Positions 8,172-17,689 of a stretch of DNA of 64,000 bases are shown here, piece by piece. Where the stretch lies: positions 2,790,001-2,854,000 of the forward strand of contig NZ_BIFQ01000001.1 of assembly GCF_003967515.1 (NCBI RefSeq). The letters run 5' to 3'. A program made the translations under genes and the position numbers. Within the stretch, counting starts at the first letter, position 1. Each line of letters starts with the position of its first letter. The notes beneath the pieces were generated by a model. That model saw nothing but the letters and a program-made list of their open reading frames with translations, was not told the DNA's origin and did not search any database. The DNA comes from Dictyobacter aurantiacus (lineage in GTDB: Bacteria > Chloroflexota > Ktedonobacteria > Ktedonobacterales > Ktedonobacteraceae).

Positions 8172-8815
8172 GCGCGCACTGCCTCCACGATCAGGCGATG
8201 CTCCTGGCTCTTGAGCTTCTCTTGCAGGGTATCAGGAGTATCGCCAGGCTCGATCGCTACCTCGGCGCGGCCGATGACTGGACCAGCATCGACCGCCGGG
8301 ATCACATAATGAACGGTGCTCCCGGTTACTTTCAAACCCGCTTCGATGGCCCGCTCGATGACGTGCAGACCGCGCAGGGCCGGGATCACGCTGCCATCGC
8401 TGGTGGTATATGTATCACCGCTATCGTCGGGGAGCAAGGCGGGATGCAGGTTGATCATGCGCTGTGGAAATTGAGAGGTGAATTCAGCACTCAGGATGCG
8501 CATCCAGCCCGCCAGCACGATCAGGTCAGCCCGGAAGAGCTGGAGAAGTGACAGAATCTGCTGCTCCGCCTCCTCGCGTTTCTTCCAGGGAATATAGGCC
8601 GCCGGCAGTTTATGTTTGAGCGCGCGTTGCAATCCCTGGGCGCTGGCCTTATTGCTGATCACCAGCACAATTTCAACGCCAGGCAGTTGCCGGCCTTCGA
8701 CCGCATCGATCAATGCCTGCAGATTGCTCCCGCTGCCCGAAATAAGTACGGCCACGCGCAGGGGCTCGACCGGCTTGCTGTGCGACGGTTGGCTACTATG
8801 TTCAATACCACTCAT
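8132..8815 (-). CDS. purN: phosphoribosylglycinamide formyltransferase
   Basis: Transfers the formyl group of 10-formyl-THF to GAR, the third step of de novo purine synthesis. The 227-residue product has the family landmarks: VLISGSGSNLQ (phosphate-binding loop), VISNKASAQGL, the catalytic region INLHPALLP and GSTVHYVIPAVDAGPVI with the active-site Asp. An insertion after HPALLP (DDSGDTYTTSDGSVIPAL) replaces the usual short FKG loop, as in many larger GAR transformylases. It is last in the pur block, 13 bp after purD, and its end overlaps the convergent propeller gene. Confidence 0.95.
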   Translation of the reverse strand: MSGIEHSSQPSHSKPVEPLRVAVLISGSGSNLQALIDAVEGRQLPGVEIVLVISNKASAQGLQRALKHKLPAAYIPWKKREEAEQQILSLLQLFRADLIVLAGWMRILSAEFTSQFPQRMINLHPALLPDDSGDTYTTSDGSVIPALRGLHVIERAIEAGLKVTGSTVHYVIPAVDAGPVIGRAEVAIEPGDTPDTLQEKLKSQEHRLIVEAVRAYAEQVHLVAPAQ

Positions 8816-8828
8816 CCCTTGTTATCCT

Positions 8829-10106
8829 CTAGTGCTTTATAGCTTCAAGCCCACGGTGGGCGATGTCTTTGCGATAGTGCATCCCTTCGAAGGAGATGTA
8901 TCTGGCGGCGTCATAGACGCGATCGACGGCTTCTTGCAGGTTGTTGCCACGCGCCACCACGCTCAAGACGCGGCCTCCAGCGGTAACCAGTTGATCATCT
9001 TTCAGGGCAGTTCCCGCGTGGAAGACCTGCACCCCCTCAAGTTTGTTGGCCTCCTCGATACCCTTGATAGGAAGACCGGAGCGATAGCCGCCGGGATAGC
9101 CACCCGAGGCCAGCGTCAGGCTGACGGCCGAACCCGGATACCAGAGCGCGTTTGGATCAACCTGGCGACCAGAGGCAAACTCGAGTACATTCAGGATATC
9201 TTCTTTCAATAAGAGCATGAAGGCCTGCGTCTCGGGATCGCCGAAGCGGGTGTTGTGCTCTATAACCTTCGGACCGCTGGCCGTGAGCATGATATTTGAG
9301 TAGAGGACGCCGGTGAAGTTGACGCCAGTCTGTTGCATGGCGTTGAGGGTGGCGGCGATCACTTCATTATAGATGCGCTCACTGGTGGCCGCGTCCACAA
9401 ACGGTAGCGGGGTAAAGACGCCCATGCCACCGGTGTTCAGACCCTGGTCGTTGTCCAGCGCCCGTTTGTGATCCTGGGACAGAGCCAGGGGCAGAAAGCT
9501 GGTCCCGTTACAGATGGCCGTGGCGCCGATCTCATCGCCCTCCAGGTAGTCTTCAAGCACCACGATATCGCCCGCGGACCCAAAGACGCGATCGACCATC
9601 ATCTGTTTCAGTGCCTCTTGCGCCGTCTCCATGTCAAGGGCGACGATCGCTCCCTTGCCAGCTGCATTGCCATCCGCCTTCACGACGATGGGAGCACCAT
9701 GCTGATCCAGGTAAGCTCTGGCTTTTGTATAATCGTTAAAGGTCTGGTGCTGAGCCGTTGGGATTCCCGCCTGCGTCAGCAGTTCCTTGGTAAAGGCCTT
9801 GCTACCCTCCAGAGCGGCCCCGGCCTTATCGGGACCAAAGACGTTGAGGCCGCGACGGCGGAATAGATCGACGATCCCTTCAATCAAAGGCGCTTCGGGA
9901 CCCACCACCGTGAAATCGATCGCGTTATTCTCGGCGAATGAGGCCAGGTCGTGCAACTGGTTGACCCCCAGAGCGACGCGTTCCGCGTAGGGCCCCATCC
10001 CAGGATTGCCCGGGGCCGCATAGATCTTCGTGACGCGCGGGCTCTGCGCCAGTTTCCAGACCAGCGCATGCTCGCGCGCCCCCGACCCAATCACTAATAC
10101 ACGCAT
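8829..10106 (-). CDS. purD: phosphoribosylamine-glycine ligase
   Basis: ATP-grasp enzyme making GAR from phosphoribosylamine and glycine, the second step of the pathway. The 425-residue product starts MRVLVIGSGAREHALVWKL, holds the ATP-grasp region (IVVKADGNAAGKGAIVA), and GLNTGGMGVFTPLP and EHNTRFGDPETQ near the C-terminal half. ATG 10106 has GGAGGT upstream and places the GSGAREHA loop at the expected N-terminus; the frame also reads back through the hairpin to a GTG at 10169 that is not used in my reading. It lies between purF and purN. Confidence 0.96.
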   Translation of the reverse strand: MRVLVIGSGAREHALVWKLAQSPRVTKIYAAPGNPGMGPYAERVALGVNQLHDLASFAENNAIDFTVVGPEAPLIEGIVDLFRRRGLNVFGPDKAGAALEGSKAFTKELLTQAGIPTAQHQTFNDYTKARAYLDQHGAPIVVKADGNAAGKGAIVALDMETAQEALKQMMVDRVFGSAGDIVVLEDYLEGDEIGATAICNGTSFLPLALSQDHKRALDNDQGLNTGGMGVFTPLPFVDAATSERIYNEVIAATLNAMQQTGVNFTGVLYSNIMLTASGPKVIEHNTRFGDPETQAFMLLLKEDILNVLEFASGRQVDPNALWYPGSAVSLTLASGGYPGGYRSGLPIKGIEEANKLEGVQVFHAGTALKDDQLVTAGGRVLSVVARGNNLQEAVDRVYDAARYISFEGMHYRKDIAHRGLEAIKH

Positions 10107-10124
10107 AAAATATATACCTCCAAC

Positions 10125-10175
10125 ATCAAGGTGGTCGTTGCCATGCCGGAACGGCATGGCAACGACCACCTTGAT
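10125..10175. repeat. hairpin, 24-bp stem, between purF and purD
   Basis: Arms 10125-10148 and 10152-10175, 3-nt loop. It sits in the purF-purD gap, inside what should be one transcript, 3 bp beyond the purF stop and ~18 bp before purD. It would either partly terminate transcription or set relative purF/purD message levels. Confidence 0.85.
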
Positions 10176-10178
10176 TGA

Positions 10179-11675
10179 TTATTGTCCTTTTATCGCTGTA
10201 TCCCTTGGGAAAAAAGTGGCTGGCTGAGCTCCATGCTTTGCCGCCGCAATGGGATCAAAGGGCCAGCCCTGCTTCTCCATGCAGCCATAGCAGAACTCTT
10301 TGTTCAAAAAGGCCATGGCCTCTTTATCATCGGGATGCAGATTGGGGGTTTCAGCCGTTTGAATGGCTCGCCCCAACCCCGACATGCTGACGTAGCCCAG
10401 GCTATCGACCCCGATATAATCCGCCACTTCTTGCACGGTGCGCCCGGCGGCGATCAGTTCCTCTTCCTGGGGAATGTCGATGCCGAAGTAGCAAGGATGG
10501 CGCAGCGGCGGCGCACTCGAGCGCAGATGGATCTCTTTGACGCCGCGATTGCGCAGTGCCGAGACCAGGCGCTTCATCGTATTGCCGCGCACGATTGAGT
10601 CATCGACGATCACCAGGCGCTTCCCTTCAACTTTGGGTTGCACAAAGTTGAATTTCAGATCCACTTCCAGCTGGCGCAGGCGCTGATCCGGTTTAATAAA
10701 GGTGCGGTCACTATAGCGATTCTTGATGATGGCCTGGCTGTAGGCGATCCCGGAGGCGTTGGCGTAGCCGAGGGCGGCCGGTATCGACGAGTCGGGTACG
10801 GGCACGACCAGGTCAGCTTCAACGGGATGCTCACGGGCCAGTTCACGTCCCAGGGCCTCGCGTACATTATAGATATAAGCGTCGTTGAGGCGGCTGGTGG
10901 CATCAGAAAAATAGATATGTTCAAAGACACAGAGAGAGGTTTTCTGGGCTTTGACCAGTAGTTCTGAGTGCATGCCATCTTCGTCGAAGGTGATAAATTC
11001 GCCCGGCTCGACCTCACGTATGTAGGTTGCACCCATGCGGTCGAGAGCGCAGGATTCGGAGGTGGCGATCCAGCTATTGCCGATGCGGCCAATGCATAGC
11101 GGACGCATGCCCCATGGGTCGCGCATCGCGTAGAGCTTACCTTCGGCCAGTATCACCAGGCTGTAGGAGCCGCGCAAGGCGGGAAAGGTCTCGATCATGC
11201 GCTCACGCAGGGTCTTGCCCTGGGCATAGAGCAGCATAAGCGCTAAGATTTCGCTCTCCGTGGTTGATCTCAACATCTCTTTGGGGAAGAGTTCCCGCAG
11301 TGTATCGCCATTGACGATATTGCCGTTGTGAGCCAGCGCGATCGTGTCGTATTGACCGCTGCGCTCACCAACCACGAATGGGCCGGCATTCTCCACACAG
11401 CTTGAGCCCGTGGTTGAATAGCGCACGTGTCCGATGCCACAGTAGGTCTCTGGCAGGCTCGTGCCTGAATCTTGAAAGACTTCGCGTACTTTTCCCATTC
11501 CAACGCGGTGGACAACCTGGCCGTTGTCGTCGTAGACGGCCATGCCGGCGCTCTCCTGCCCCCGGTGTTGTAAGGCGGTTAATGCCAGGGTAATGTAACG
11601 CCGCACGTCGAGACTATCGTCGCCCTTCGGCATATAGATCCCTACTATTCCGCAAGCGTCGTGTAGTCGCTCCAT
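10179..11675 (-). CDS. purF: amidophosphoribosyltransferase
   Basis: Commits PRPP to purines by forming phosphoribosylamine from glutamine. The 498-residue protein has a short propeptide followed by Cys8 (DACGIVGIY), the N-terminal nucleophile class II glutaminase (HVRYSTTG, AHNGNIVN), and a phosphoribosyltransferase domain with the PRPP motif VIVDDSIVRGNT. Cysteines in TSLCVFEHIYF, RHPCYFGIDIP and FCYGC match the 4Fe-4S ligands of Bacillus-type PurF, suggesting an oxygen-sensitive cluster. Full length. It sits in the pur operon between purC and purD. Confidence 0.97.
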   Translation of the reverse strand: MERLHDACGIVGIYMPKGDDSLDVRRYITLALTALQHRGQESAGMAVYDDNGQVVHRVGMGKVREVFQDSGTSLPETYCGIGHVRYSTTGSSCVENAGPFVVGERSGQYDTIALAHNGNIVNGDTLRELFPKEMLRSTTESEILALMLLYAQGKTLRERMIETFPALRGSYSLVILAEGKLYAMRDPWGMRPLCIGRIGNSWIATSESCALDRMGATYIREVEPGEFITFDEDGMHSELLVKAQKTSLCVFEHIYFSDATSRLNDAYIYNVREALGRELAREHPVEADLVVPVPDSSIPAALGYANASGIAYSQAIIKNRYSDRTFIKPDQRLRQLEVDLKFNFVQPKVEGKRLVIVDDSIVRGNTMKRLVSALRNRGVKEIHLRSSAPPLRHPCYFGIDIPQEEELIAAGRTVQEVADYIGVDSLGYVSMSGLGRAIQTAETPNLHPDDKEAMAFLNKEFCYGCMEKQGWPFDPIAAAKHGAQPATFFPRDTAIKGQ

Positions 11676-11748
11676 ACTCGGCTCCTCGTATTCTGCTTAT
11701 GCAAGATATGTAACCCAATAATTATATGAGTCTGAGGTCTTTTTTTAT

Positions 11749-12513
11749 TTAGTTGACCTTTAACTTCCCTGTCAGATCTGCCACCAGCGCATAGCGGTCC
11801 GCGATATCTTGTAGTGCCGCGGGCGTGACATCCTGGAGATTACGATAGACCTGTTTGTCGAGCATACGTGATTTGTCGCCACCGGGCCAGAGGCGCCAGC
11901 TGTCGTTGTCGATGACGTCGGCAACCATCATATTCCCCTGTGGGTCGCGGCCAAATTCGATCTTGAGGTCGACGAGTGTGACGTCGGCGCTGCGCCAGGC
12001 CCGCTCCAGCACGTCGAAGACGCGTCGCCCCTCACGAGCCATCCAATCGATCTCATTGGCACTGGCTATGCCAGACGCGATGATATCGCTGGCTTCGATC
12101 TGTGGATCGTGGCGGGCATCATCCTTTAAGAAGGTTTCAATCAGGACAGGATCGAAGCGTGTCCCCTCACTGATCTCGGGATGGCGTTTGAGATATGATC
12201 CTGTGGCGATGCGGCGCTGCACATGCTCTATTGGTAGCATATCACAACGTTTGACCAGCAGGGTGGTATCATCGACCTTCTTGACGAAGTGGGTGGAGAT
12301 ACCATTTTCATTGAGCAGACGAAAAACGTTAGCGGTTGTGATGGTGCTCAAACGCGATTTACCTGCGATAACATTGCGGCGCGCGCCATCGCCCGCTGTA
12401 ATCTGATCTTTGCCAACCATATAGACCAGGGTGTCGTCCTCAGGATAGGCATAGATCTTCTTGGTCTTGCCTTCGGTCAGCAGAGAACCAAAGAGAGCGT
12501 TACTATTGGTCAT
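11749..12513 (-). CDS. purC: phosphoribosylaminoimidazole-succinocarboxamide synthase
   Basis: Makes SAICAR from CAIR, aspartate and ATP. The 254-residue protein has LLTEGKTKKIY at the N-terminus, the PVECVVR-equivalent stretch (LPIEHVQRRIATGSYLKR), LVDLKIEFG and the DVIDNDSWRLWPGG segment near the end. An AAGGATATCCCA sequence precedes the ATG. It follows the purQM fusion across a spacer filled by a 33-bp-stem hairpin and precedes purF by 73 bp. The supplier of CAIR (purE/K) is not in the window. Confidence 0.96.
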   Translation of the reverse strand: MTNSNALFGSLLTEGKTKKIYAYPEDDTLVYMVGKDQITAGDGARRNVIAGKSRLSTITTANVFRLLNENGISTHFVKKVDDTTLLVKRCDMLPIEHVQRRIATGSYLKRHPEISEGTRFDPVLIETFLKDDARHDPQIEASDIIASGIASANEIDWMAREGRRVFDVLERAWRSADVTLVDLKIEFGRDPQGNMMVADVIDNDSWRLWPGGDKSRMLDKQVYRNLQDVTPAALQDIADRYALVADLTGKLKVN

Positions 12514-12570
12514 ATTGGGATATCCTTTCTCGAAAACCCTGACCTACTACGATGAATAGGAGCTACGTAA

Positions 12571-12639
12571 CATGAAATTTTAAGTGTTTTTTCTCGCGCC
12601 GCCGCAGGCGGCGCGAGAAAAAACACTTAAAATTTCATG
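12571..12639. repeat. long hairpin, 33-bp stem, overlapping the end of purQM
   Basis: Perfect arms 12571-12603 and 12607-12639 with a GCA loop in a CCGCC-GCA-GGCGG tip. The right arm includes the last codons and stop of purQM (Met-Lys-Phe-stop), so the left arm is an inverted copy of coding DNA placed in the spacer. Confidence 0.9.
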
Positions 12640-14474
12640 CAGACTCCTTCGCCACGGGTGATGGTGCCGATGGTCTGCAGCTCTGGCAGGAGGCTGCGCG
12701 CTTCCAGCGCCGCTTTGGGGGCCAGAACGATGACCATACCGATACCCATATTAAAGGTGCGATAGAGCTCTTCCGCTTTGATGTTGCCCAGGCGACCGAT
12801 CAGTTGGAAGAGTGCTGGCACGGTCCAGGTATGCGTGTCTATGTTGGCCTGCATGCCAACCGGGAGGATGCGAGAAATATTTCCTTTGAATCCACCACCG
12901 GTGATATGCGCCACCCCTTTGATGTAGCGACCACGATCCGCCAGGTATTCTCGCAGCAGTGTGATCTCGCGCAGGTAGCTGCGATGGGGGCGCAGCAGCG
13001 CGTCCGCCAGTGTTTCACCCAGCTCGGGCACGAATGTATCCAATGAATGCTTCGCGAAGACACGGCGAGCCAGAGAGTAGCCGTTAGTGTGCAATCCATT
13101 GGATGGGAGTCCCAGGATCACATCTCCTACTTCGATGGTGCTACCATTCTGGGCCTCGTCCTCTTCGACGACGCCGACAATGGTGCCGGCCAGGTCAAAG
13201 GCGCCTGGAGCGTAGACGTCGGGCATCTCGGCGGTCTCGCCTCCTAGCAGCGCGCAGCCCGCTTCCTGGCAGGCATTGGCGACGCCGCGCACAATGGTTG
13301 CGACCCTCTCGGGATCTAGTTTATTGACGGCCAGGTAGTCCATGAAGAAGAGCGGCTTCGCCCCCTGGGCCAGCAGGTCGTTGATCGAGTGATTGACAAT
13401 GTCGAAGCCGATCGTATTGTAGCGACCAGCCTGCGCTGCGAGCAGCGTCTTGGTTCCAACGCCGTCCGTTGAGGCGACCAGCGCCGGATGTTCCATTTTG
13501 CGCAGGTCGCGGGCGCTGAAGACGCCGGCGAAGGCGCCGACCCCGGCCAGCACGTTGGGACCCTGAGCGGCGCGCACCGCCTCTTTCATCAGGCGTACCG
13601 CTTTTTCACCGGCCTCGATATCTACTCCGCTGGAGGCATACGAGATGGCCTCCGGTTTTTCGCTGGCTTGAGCGGTGGACGTTTCTCCCCGCTGTAGCAG
13701 CGTTTGCGCGTAGCTGTAGGCATTCTGGAAGATCAACAGGCCGTCACCCTGATCGTTGCTCTGTCCCCGGCGTTGTGGATGCTGCAGGGCGTTGACGTAG
13801 CGCTCGGGATGTGGCATCAGGCCAAAAACGTTGCCCTGCGCGTTACAGACGCCAGCGACGTTGCCGAGCGAGCCATTAGGATTGTCGGGATAGCTGACTT
13901 CCTGGTCGCCATCACCGCTGCTGGCGTAGACCAGCGGTACCTGGCCGTGATCCTGCAGGCTGGCGAGGTCCCCGGCCAGTACAAATTGTCCCTCACCATG
14001 GGCGACCGGCAGCTCGATGGCTCGTTCGATACCGCGCGTGAAGATACAGGGACTTTTCTGCGCCACCAGGGTGACCCAGCGACACTCGAAGCGGGCCAGT
14101 TCGTTTTCGGTCAGCGTGGCCCGTGGAGCGTCATCAAACTGATTGCCGGGCAACAGCCCCAGCCGTACCAGCACCTGGAAGCCGTTACAGATGCCCAGAA
14201 CCGGGCGGCCCTCGGCGACAAATTGCTTGAGCTGCTCCCCCAGGTGCAGCTGCAGCTTTTTGGCCAGCAATGTTCCGGCCCCCAGGTCGTCTCCATATGA
14301 GAAACCGCCCGGGATGGCCAGGAAGTGGTACTCAAGCAGCTGCTCAGGTGACTTGATGAGCTGGTTGATATGCATGAGCTCGGTTTCAAAACCGACTAAC
14401 CGACAGGCCTGGGCCGTTTCACGATCACAGTTGATGCCCGGGGCACGTAAGACCAATGCACGTAATGCGCCCAT
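12627..14474 (-). CDS. purQM: PurQ-PurM fusion: FGAM synthase glutaminase + AIR synthase
   Basis: A 615-residue two-domain protein. Residues 1-~265 are PurQ, a class I glutaminase that feeds ammonia to PurL: ALVLRAPGINCDRE, GGFSYGDD, nucleophile Cys96 in GICNGFQ, and His222/Glu224 in PHPE. A ~15-residue linker (TSTAQASEKPEA) leads to PurM from ~278 (ISYASSGVDIEAG, ASTDGVGTK, GGETAEMP, HITGGGF), which closes FGAM to AIR. Both active sites look intact. The ATG overlaps the purL stop (TAATG), so translation is coupled. The fusion joins the ammonia donor of step 4 to the enzyme of step 5. No stop or frameshift separates the domains. Confidence 0.93.
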   Translation of the reverse strand: MGALRALVLRAPGINCDRETAQACRLVGFETELMHINQLIKSPEQLLEYHFLAIPGGFSYGDDLGAGTLLAKKLQLHLGEQLKQFVAEGRPVLGICNGFQVLVRLGLLPGNQFDDAPRATLTENELARFECRWVTLVAQKSPCIFTRGIERAIELPVAHGEGQFVLAGDLASLQDHGQVPLVYASSGDGDQEVSYPDNPNGSLGNVAGVCNAQGNVFGLMPHPERYVNALQHPQRRGQSNDQGDGLLIFQNAYSYAQTLLQRGETSTAQASEKPEAISYASSGVDIEAGEKAVRLMKEAVRAAQGPNVLAGVGAFAGVFSARDLRKMEHPALVASTDGVGTKTLLAAQAGRYNTIGFDIVNHSINDLLAQGAKPLFFMDYLAVNKLDPERVATIVRGVANACQEAGCALLGGETAEMPDVYAPGAFDLAGTIVGVVEEDEAQNGSTIEVGDVILGLPSNGLHTNGYSLARRVFAKHSLDTFVPELGETLADALLRPHRSYLREITLLREYLADRGRYIKGVAHITGGGFKGNISRILPVGMQANIDTHTWTVPALFQLIGRLGNIKAEELYRTFNMGIGMVIVLAPKAALEARSLLPELQTIGTITRGEGVCMKF

Positions 14475-17400
14475 TATGCCCGCCCTCCCTTCCAGGATGT
14501 CTGCAGCTCGTCGATGCCAACGTTGAGCAACTCTTCTTCTCCATTCTGAACAATGAAGCGCGAGGTGTTAGTGACACTACCAATACGGTAGAGCTCCTCG
14601 ACTCCGTTAGCATGCATGTAGTTCTCAAATGCCCCTAGCTGTTCGGGTGTCACTTCTACCAGGAAGCGCGTTGCGGATTCGCTGAAGAGTTTGGCGATGG
14701 CGACGGCGCTGCTTGAGAGCCCATCCGCGCTCTGCAGGCCGAAGCGATTGATGTGCAGGGTGGCTCCCCGCATTCCAGCCAGCGACATTTCCGCGGCCGC
14801 CACGGCCAGCCCACCTTCAGATAGATCATGGCAGCTGCGCACCAGCCCGCGCCGAATCGCCTCTCCAAGTGTAGCCATAGTCTGCCGCGCATGCGCGATC
14901 CGAACGTGGGGCACCCTGGTGACGGGGAAGAGCCGGGCGAAAGAATCAGTATCGATCAACTCTCCATAATGTGAGCCCGCCATCTCGTTGCGTGTTCCAC
15001 CTACCTGGTAGAGCAGGTTGCCTGGCGTCTTCAATGCCATATCCACGGTTGGCGTGACATCCTTTATGACGCTGACCGCTGAGATGACCAGCGTAGGAAT
15101 GACGGGGAAGCGTTGCCCATCGGCCCTGTACTCATTGTTCAGGCTATCTTTGCCTGAAATAAATGGGGTGCCGAAGCCGACCGCCGCGTCGTGGCAGCCT
15201 TTGACCGCTCGTACCAGTAGACCCAGTTGCTCTGGATCAGTGGGATTGCCCCAGCAGAAGTTGTCGAGGATTGCGGCGTGGGTGACATCGCCGCCTACGG
15301 CGGTCAGGTTGCGCAGCGCCTCGTCTACCGCATTGACGGCCATATGATAGGGGTCAATCTTGCCATAGAGCGGATTAACGCCGTTTGAAAGGACAACGCC
15401 AGCTTTTGAGTCTGGATCTTCCTCAATCAATGGCTGAAGGACCGCCGCGTCTCCTGGACCATTGCCCGCGCGTCCGACCAGCGGCTTGCGCACCGTGCCG
15501 CCCTGTACTTCGTGATCGTAGCGCCGCACGACCTCTTCTTTGGAAGCAATCGAGGGGTGGCGCAGCAGGGCCAGTAGTGTGGGGGCGAGCGAGCCAGTTA
15601 CACCCTGGGGTACATGACTTTCGCTATCTATACCGGTTTTGTCGGCAGCTCTCTTTTCGGGCTGTTTCCATACCGCGTCCAGCGTTTTTCTTGGCAGACC
15701 ATCATGGAGAAATTCCATATCCATATCGGCCACAACCTGTCCATTATAGGTCAGGGTCAGGCGGTGGTCGCTGGTGAAGGTGCCCAGGATGCTGGCTTCA
15801 ACCTCTTCAATGGCGCAGATCTCTAGCAGCTGATCAAGATGGGCCGGTGGGACAGCCAGCACCATACGTTCCTGTGCCTCGGAGAGCCAGATTTCCCAGG
15901 GGGCCAGCCCCTGATACTTCAGTGGCGCCTTGCTGAGCTCGACGCGGGCCCCCGTTTTGGAGCCCATCTCACCGATGGCCGATGAGAAGCCACCGGCTCC
16001 GCAGTCCGTAATGGCGTGATACAGGCGGCGATCGCGCGCCTGGATGATGACGTCGGTAACTTTCTTCTCGGTGATGGGAGCACCGATCTGCACGGCGGTC
16101 CCGGCCTGCGTATTGATCTCCAGGCTCATCTCGCCGGATGAGAAGGTCGCACCATGCACGCCGTCGCGGCCGGTACGTCCTCCCAGCGAAACGATCAGGT
16201 CGCCGGGCTCAACCGTGGTGGGATGGCTCCCGTGAGGGAGGATGCCCAGGCAACCGCAGAAGACCAGTGGATTATACGTATAGCCGGGATGGTAAAGGAT
16301 GGCTCCATTGACGGTCGGGATGCCCATCTTGTTACCGTAGTCGCGGACGCCGTTGACGACTCCGCTGGCGATGCGCCGGGGCGTTAGAACACCGGCCGGA
16401 AGCTCGTCGGCTGGTGTGTCCAGCGGACCAAAGCATAAAATATCGGTGCAGGCGATGGGCTGTGCCGAGACGCCTACGACGTCGCGAATGACGCCGCCGA
16501 CGCCCGTGTTGGCGCCACCAAACGGCTCGATGGCTGATGGATGGTTATGCGTCTCAACCTTAAAGGCCACATCCTGCGTATCGGTCAGCCGGATAATTCC
16601 GGCGTTATCGCTGAATGCCGACACCAGCCAGTCCTGCTTGACCTCGTCGGTCGCGCTGACGATGTAACGCTTGAGCAGCCCCTCAATGGTTTCACTCTCG
16701 ATCGTATGGCCCTGCGCATCTACCTCGCGATACTGGATGGTGGCTTTAAATGTCTTATGGGAACAGTGCTCCGACCATGTCTGGGCCAGTGTCTCTAGCT
16801 CGACATCGGTTGGCTCGCGTCCTTGATCCCGGTAATGTCGTTGGATCGTGCGCATCTCTTCTAGATTGAGAGAGAGCAGACCTGCCCGACTGACCTCCAT
16901 GAGTTGCTCATCGTTCATACCGGAGAGAAAAATAGTACGTACCGCGTGCTGCGCGTGATCCGTGCTGCTAATATCGGTTGTCTGGCCGTCCGCTTGTGCT
17001 GCAGTGACCGGCGGCAGGTCATGGGTCGGTTGCGCTGTCGCGGAACCTTGGAAGGGATCAAGCGTATAGTGTTGAATGACGGCGTTAAATAATAAGGACT
17101 GTGCGATGCTGTGGGCGTCCGCCTCGCTGAGGCGACCATCCAGCACATAGCGGCGGCCGGTTTCGACAGCTTCAATCTCTGTGATCCCCACCATCTGCGC
17201 GCCCGCCATCACGCTTTCCGCCAGCGTATCGGTGACACCGGCATGAAAAAACACATCGACAATATGACCTGTCTCTGTGTTTCTAGTAGTCTGGCCCTCT
17301 GCTGTATAGGTCGCCTCCTGTACTACCGGATCAACCAGCAATTGTTGTATCAGCTGATCAATCTGCGCGGTACTCAGGTCTCCTTGAATGCGATATAGCT

Positions 17401-17557
17401 GGGCTGTACGAAGGGTAGGTTGTGGGGTATCCGCGGACAGTTCCGCGAGGGACGGAAGATGCTTGGTTGGTAGCTGTAATATTTCATGAACGAGCTGGTG
17501 CGCGTGAACGTCATGACGATCCGCGACTGCTCGTACTTCTATTTGATATAGTGTCAC
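14474..17557 (-). CDS. purL: FGAM synthase, PurL with fused N-terminal PurS-like domains
   Basis: ATP-dependent FGAM synthase, step 4 of purine synthesis. The 1027-residue protein is ~280 residues longer than small PurL. Residues 1-~80 (YQIEVRAVADRHDVHA...) and ~98-170 (HIVDVFFHAGVTD...) look like two PurS-like subunits; the catalytic half starts near 210 and carries TWSEHCSHKTF, VKVETHNHPSA-like FKVETHNHPSA, GCGTGGF-like DCGAGGFSSAIGE and CHDLSEGGLAVAAAE. It lacks a C-terminal glutaminase, which is supplied by PurQM, overlapping by one base downstream. So PurS+PurL and PurQ+PurM replace the separate PurS, PurL, PurQ and PurM. Confidence 0.93.
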   Translation of the reverse strand: MTLYQIEVRAVADRHDVHAHQLVHEILQLPTKHLPSLAELSADTPQPTLRTAQLYRIQGDLSTAQIDQLIQQLLVDPVVQEATYTAEGQTTRNTETGHIVDVFFHAGVTDTLAESVMAGAQMVGITEIEAVETGRRYVLDGRLSEADAHSIAQSLLFNAVIQHYTLDPFQGSATAQPTHDLPPVTAAQADGQTTDISSTDHAQHAVRTIFLSGMNDEQLMEVSRAGLLSLNLEEMRTIQRHYRDQGREPTDVELETLAQTWSEHCSHKTFKATIQYREVDAQGHTIESETIEGLLKRYIVSATDEVKQDWLVSAFSDNAGIIRLTDTQDVAFKVETHNHPSAIEPFGGANTGVGGVIRDVVGVSAQPIACTDILCFGPLDTPADELPAGVLTPRRIASGVVNGVRDYGNKMGIPTVNGAILYHPGYTYNPLVFCGCLGILPHGSHPTTVEPGDLIVSLGGRTGRDGVHGATFSSGEMSLEINTQAGTAVQIGAPITEKKVTDVIIQARDRRLYHAITDCGAGGFSSAIGEMGSKTGARVELSKAPLKYQGLAPWEIWLSEAQERMVLAVPPAHLDQLLEICAIEEVEASILGTFTSDHRLTLTYNGQVVADMDMEFLHDGLPRKTLDAVWKQPEKRAADKTGIDSESHVPQGVTGSLAPTLLALLRHPSIASKEEVVRRYDHEVQGGTVRKPLVGRAGNGPGDAAVLQPLIEEDPDSKAGVVLSNGVNPLYGKIDPYHMAVNAVDEALRNLTAVGGDVTHAAILDNFCWGNPTDPEQLGLLVRAVKGCHDAAVGFGTPFISGKDSLNNEYRADGQRFPVIPTLVISAVSVIKDVTPTVDMALKTPGNLLYQVGGTRNEMAGSHYGELIDTDSFARLFPVTRVPHVRIAHARQTMATLGEAIRRGLVRSCHDLSEGGLAVAAAEMSLAGMRGATLHINRFGLQSADGLSSSAVAIAKLFSESATRFLVEVTPEQLGAFENYMHANGVEELYRIGSVTNTSRFIVQNGEEELLNVGIDELQTSWKGGRA

Positions 17558-17659
17558 GTTCCTCTGATCCTGGCTGGTGCCTTAATGTCTGATGAAGGAC
17601 ATCAGGTGACTGCTAGTAAATAGAATGACAGTGCTGTTCTCATCCAATGGGACAGGCTT

Positions 17660-17689
17660 ATTGTAACATCTTTATTTGCGAGATGGCAA
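17660..17689 (-). promoter_or_regulatory. likely promoter for the purL-purN operon
   Basis: On the minus strand TTGCCA (17684-17689) and TACAAT (17660-17665) are separated by 18 bp, ~100 bp before the purL start. The -35 lies in the last codons of the NUDIX gene, so purL may be transcribed both from here and by read-through from guaA. Confidence 0.5.

Noticed and set aside
10107..10169. Upstream GTG start for purD
   Set aside because: It would extend the protein through the hairpin and lacks an RBS; ATG 10106 has GGAGGT and gives the normal N-terminus.
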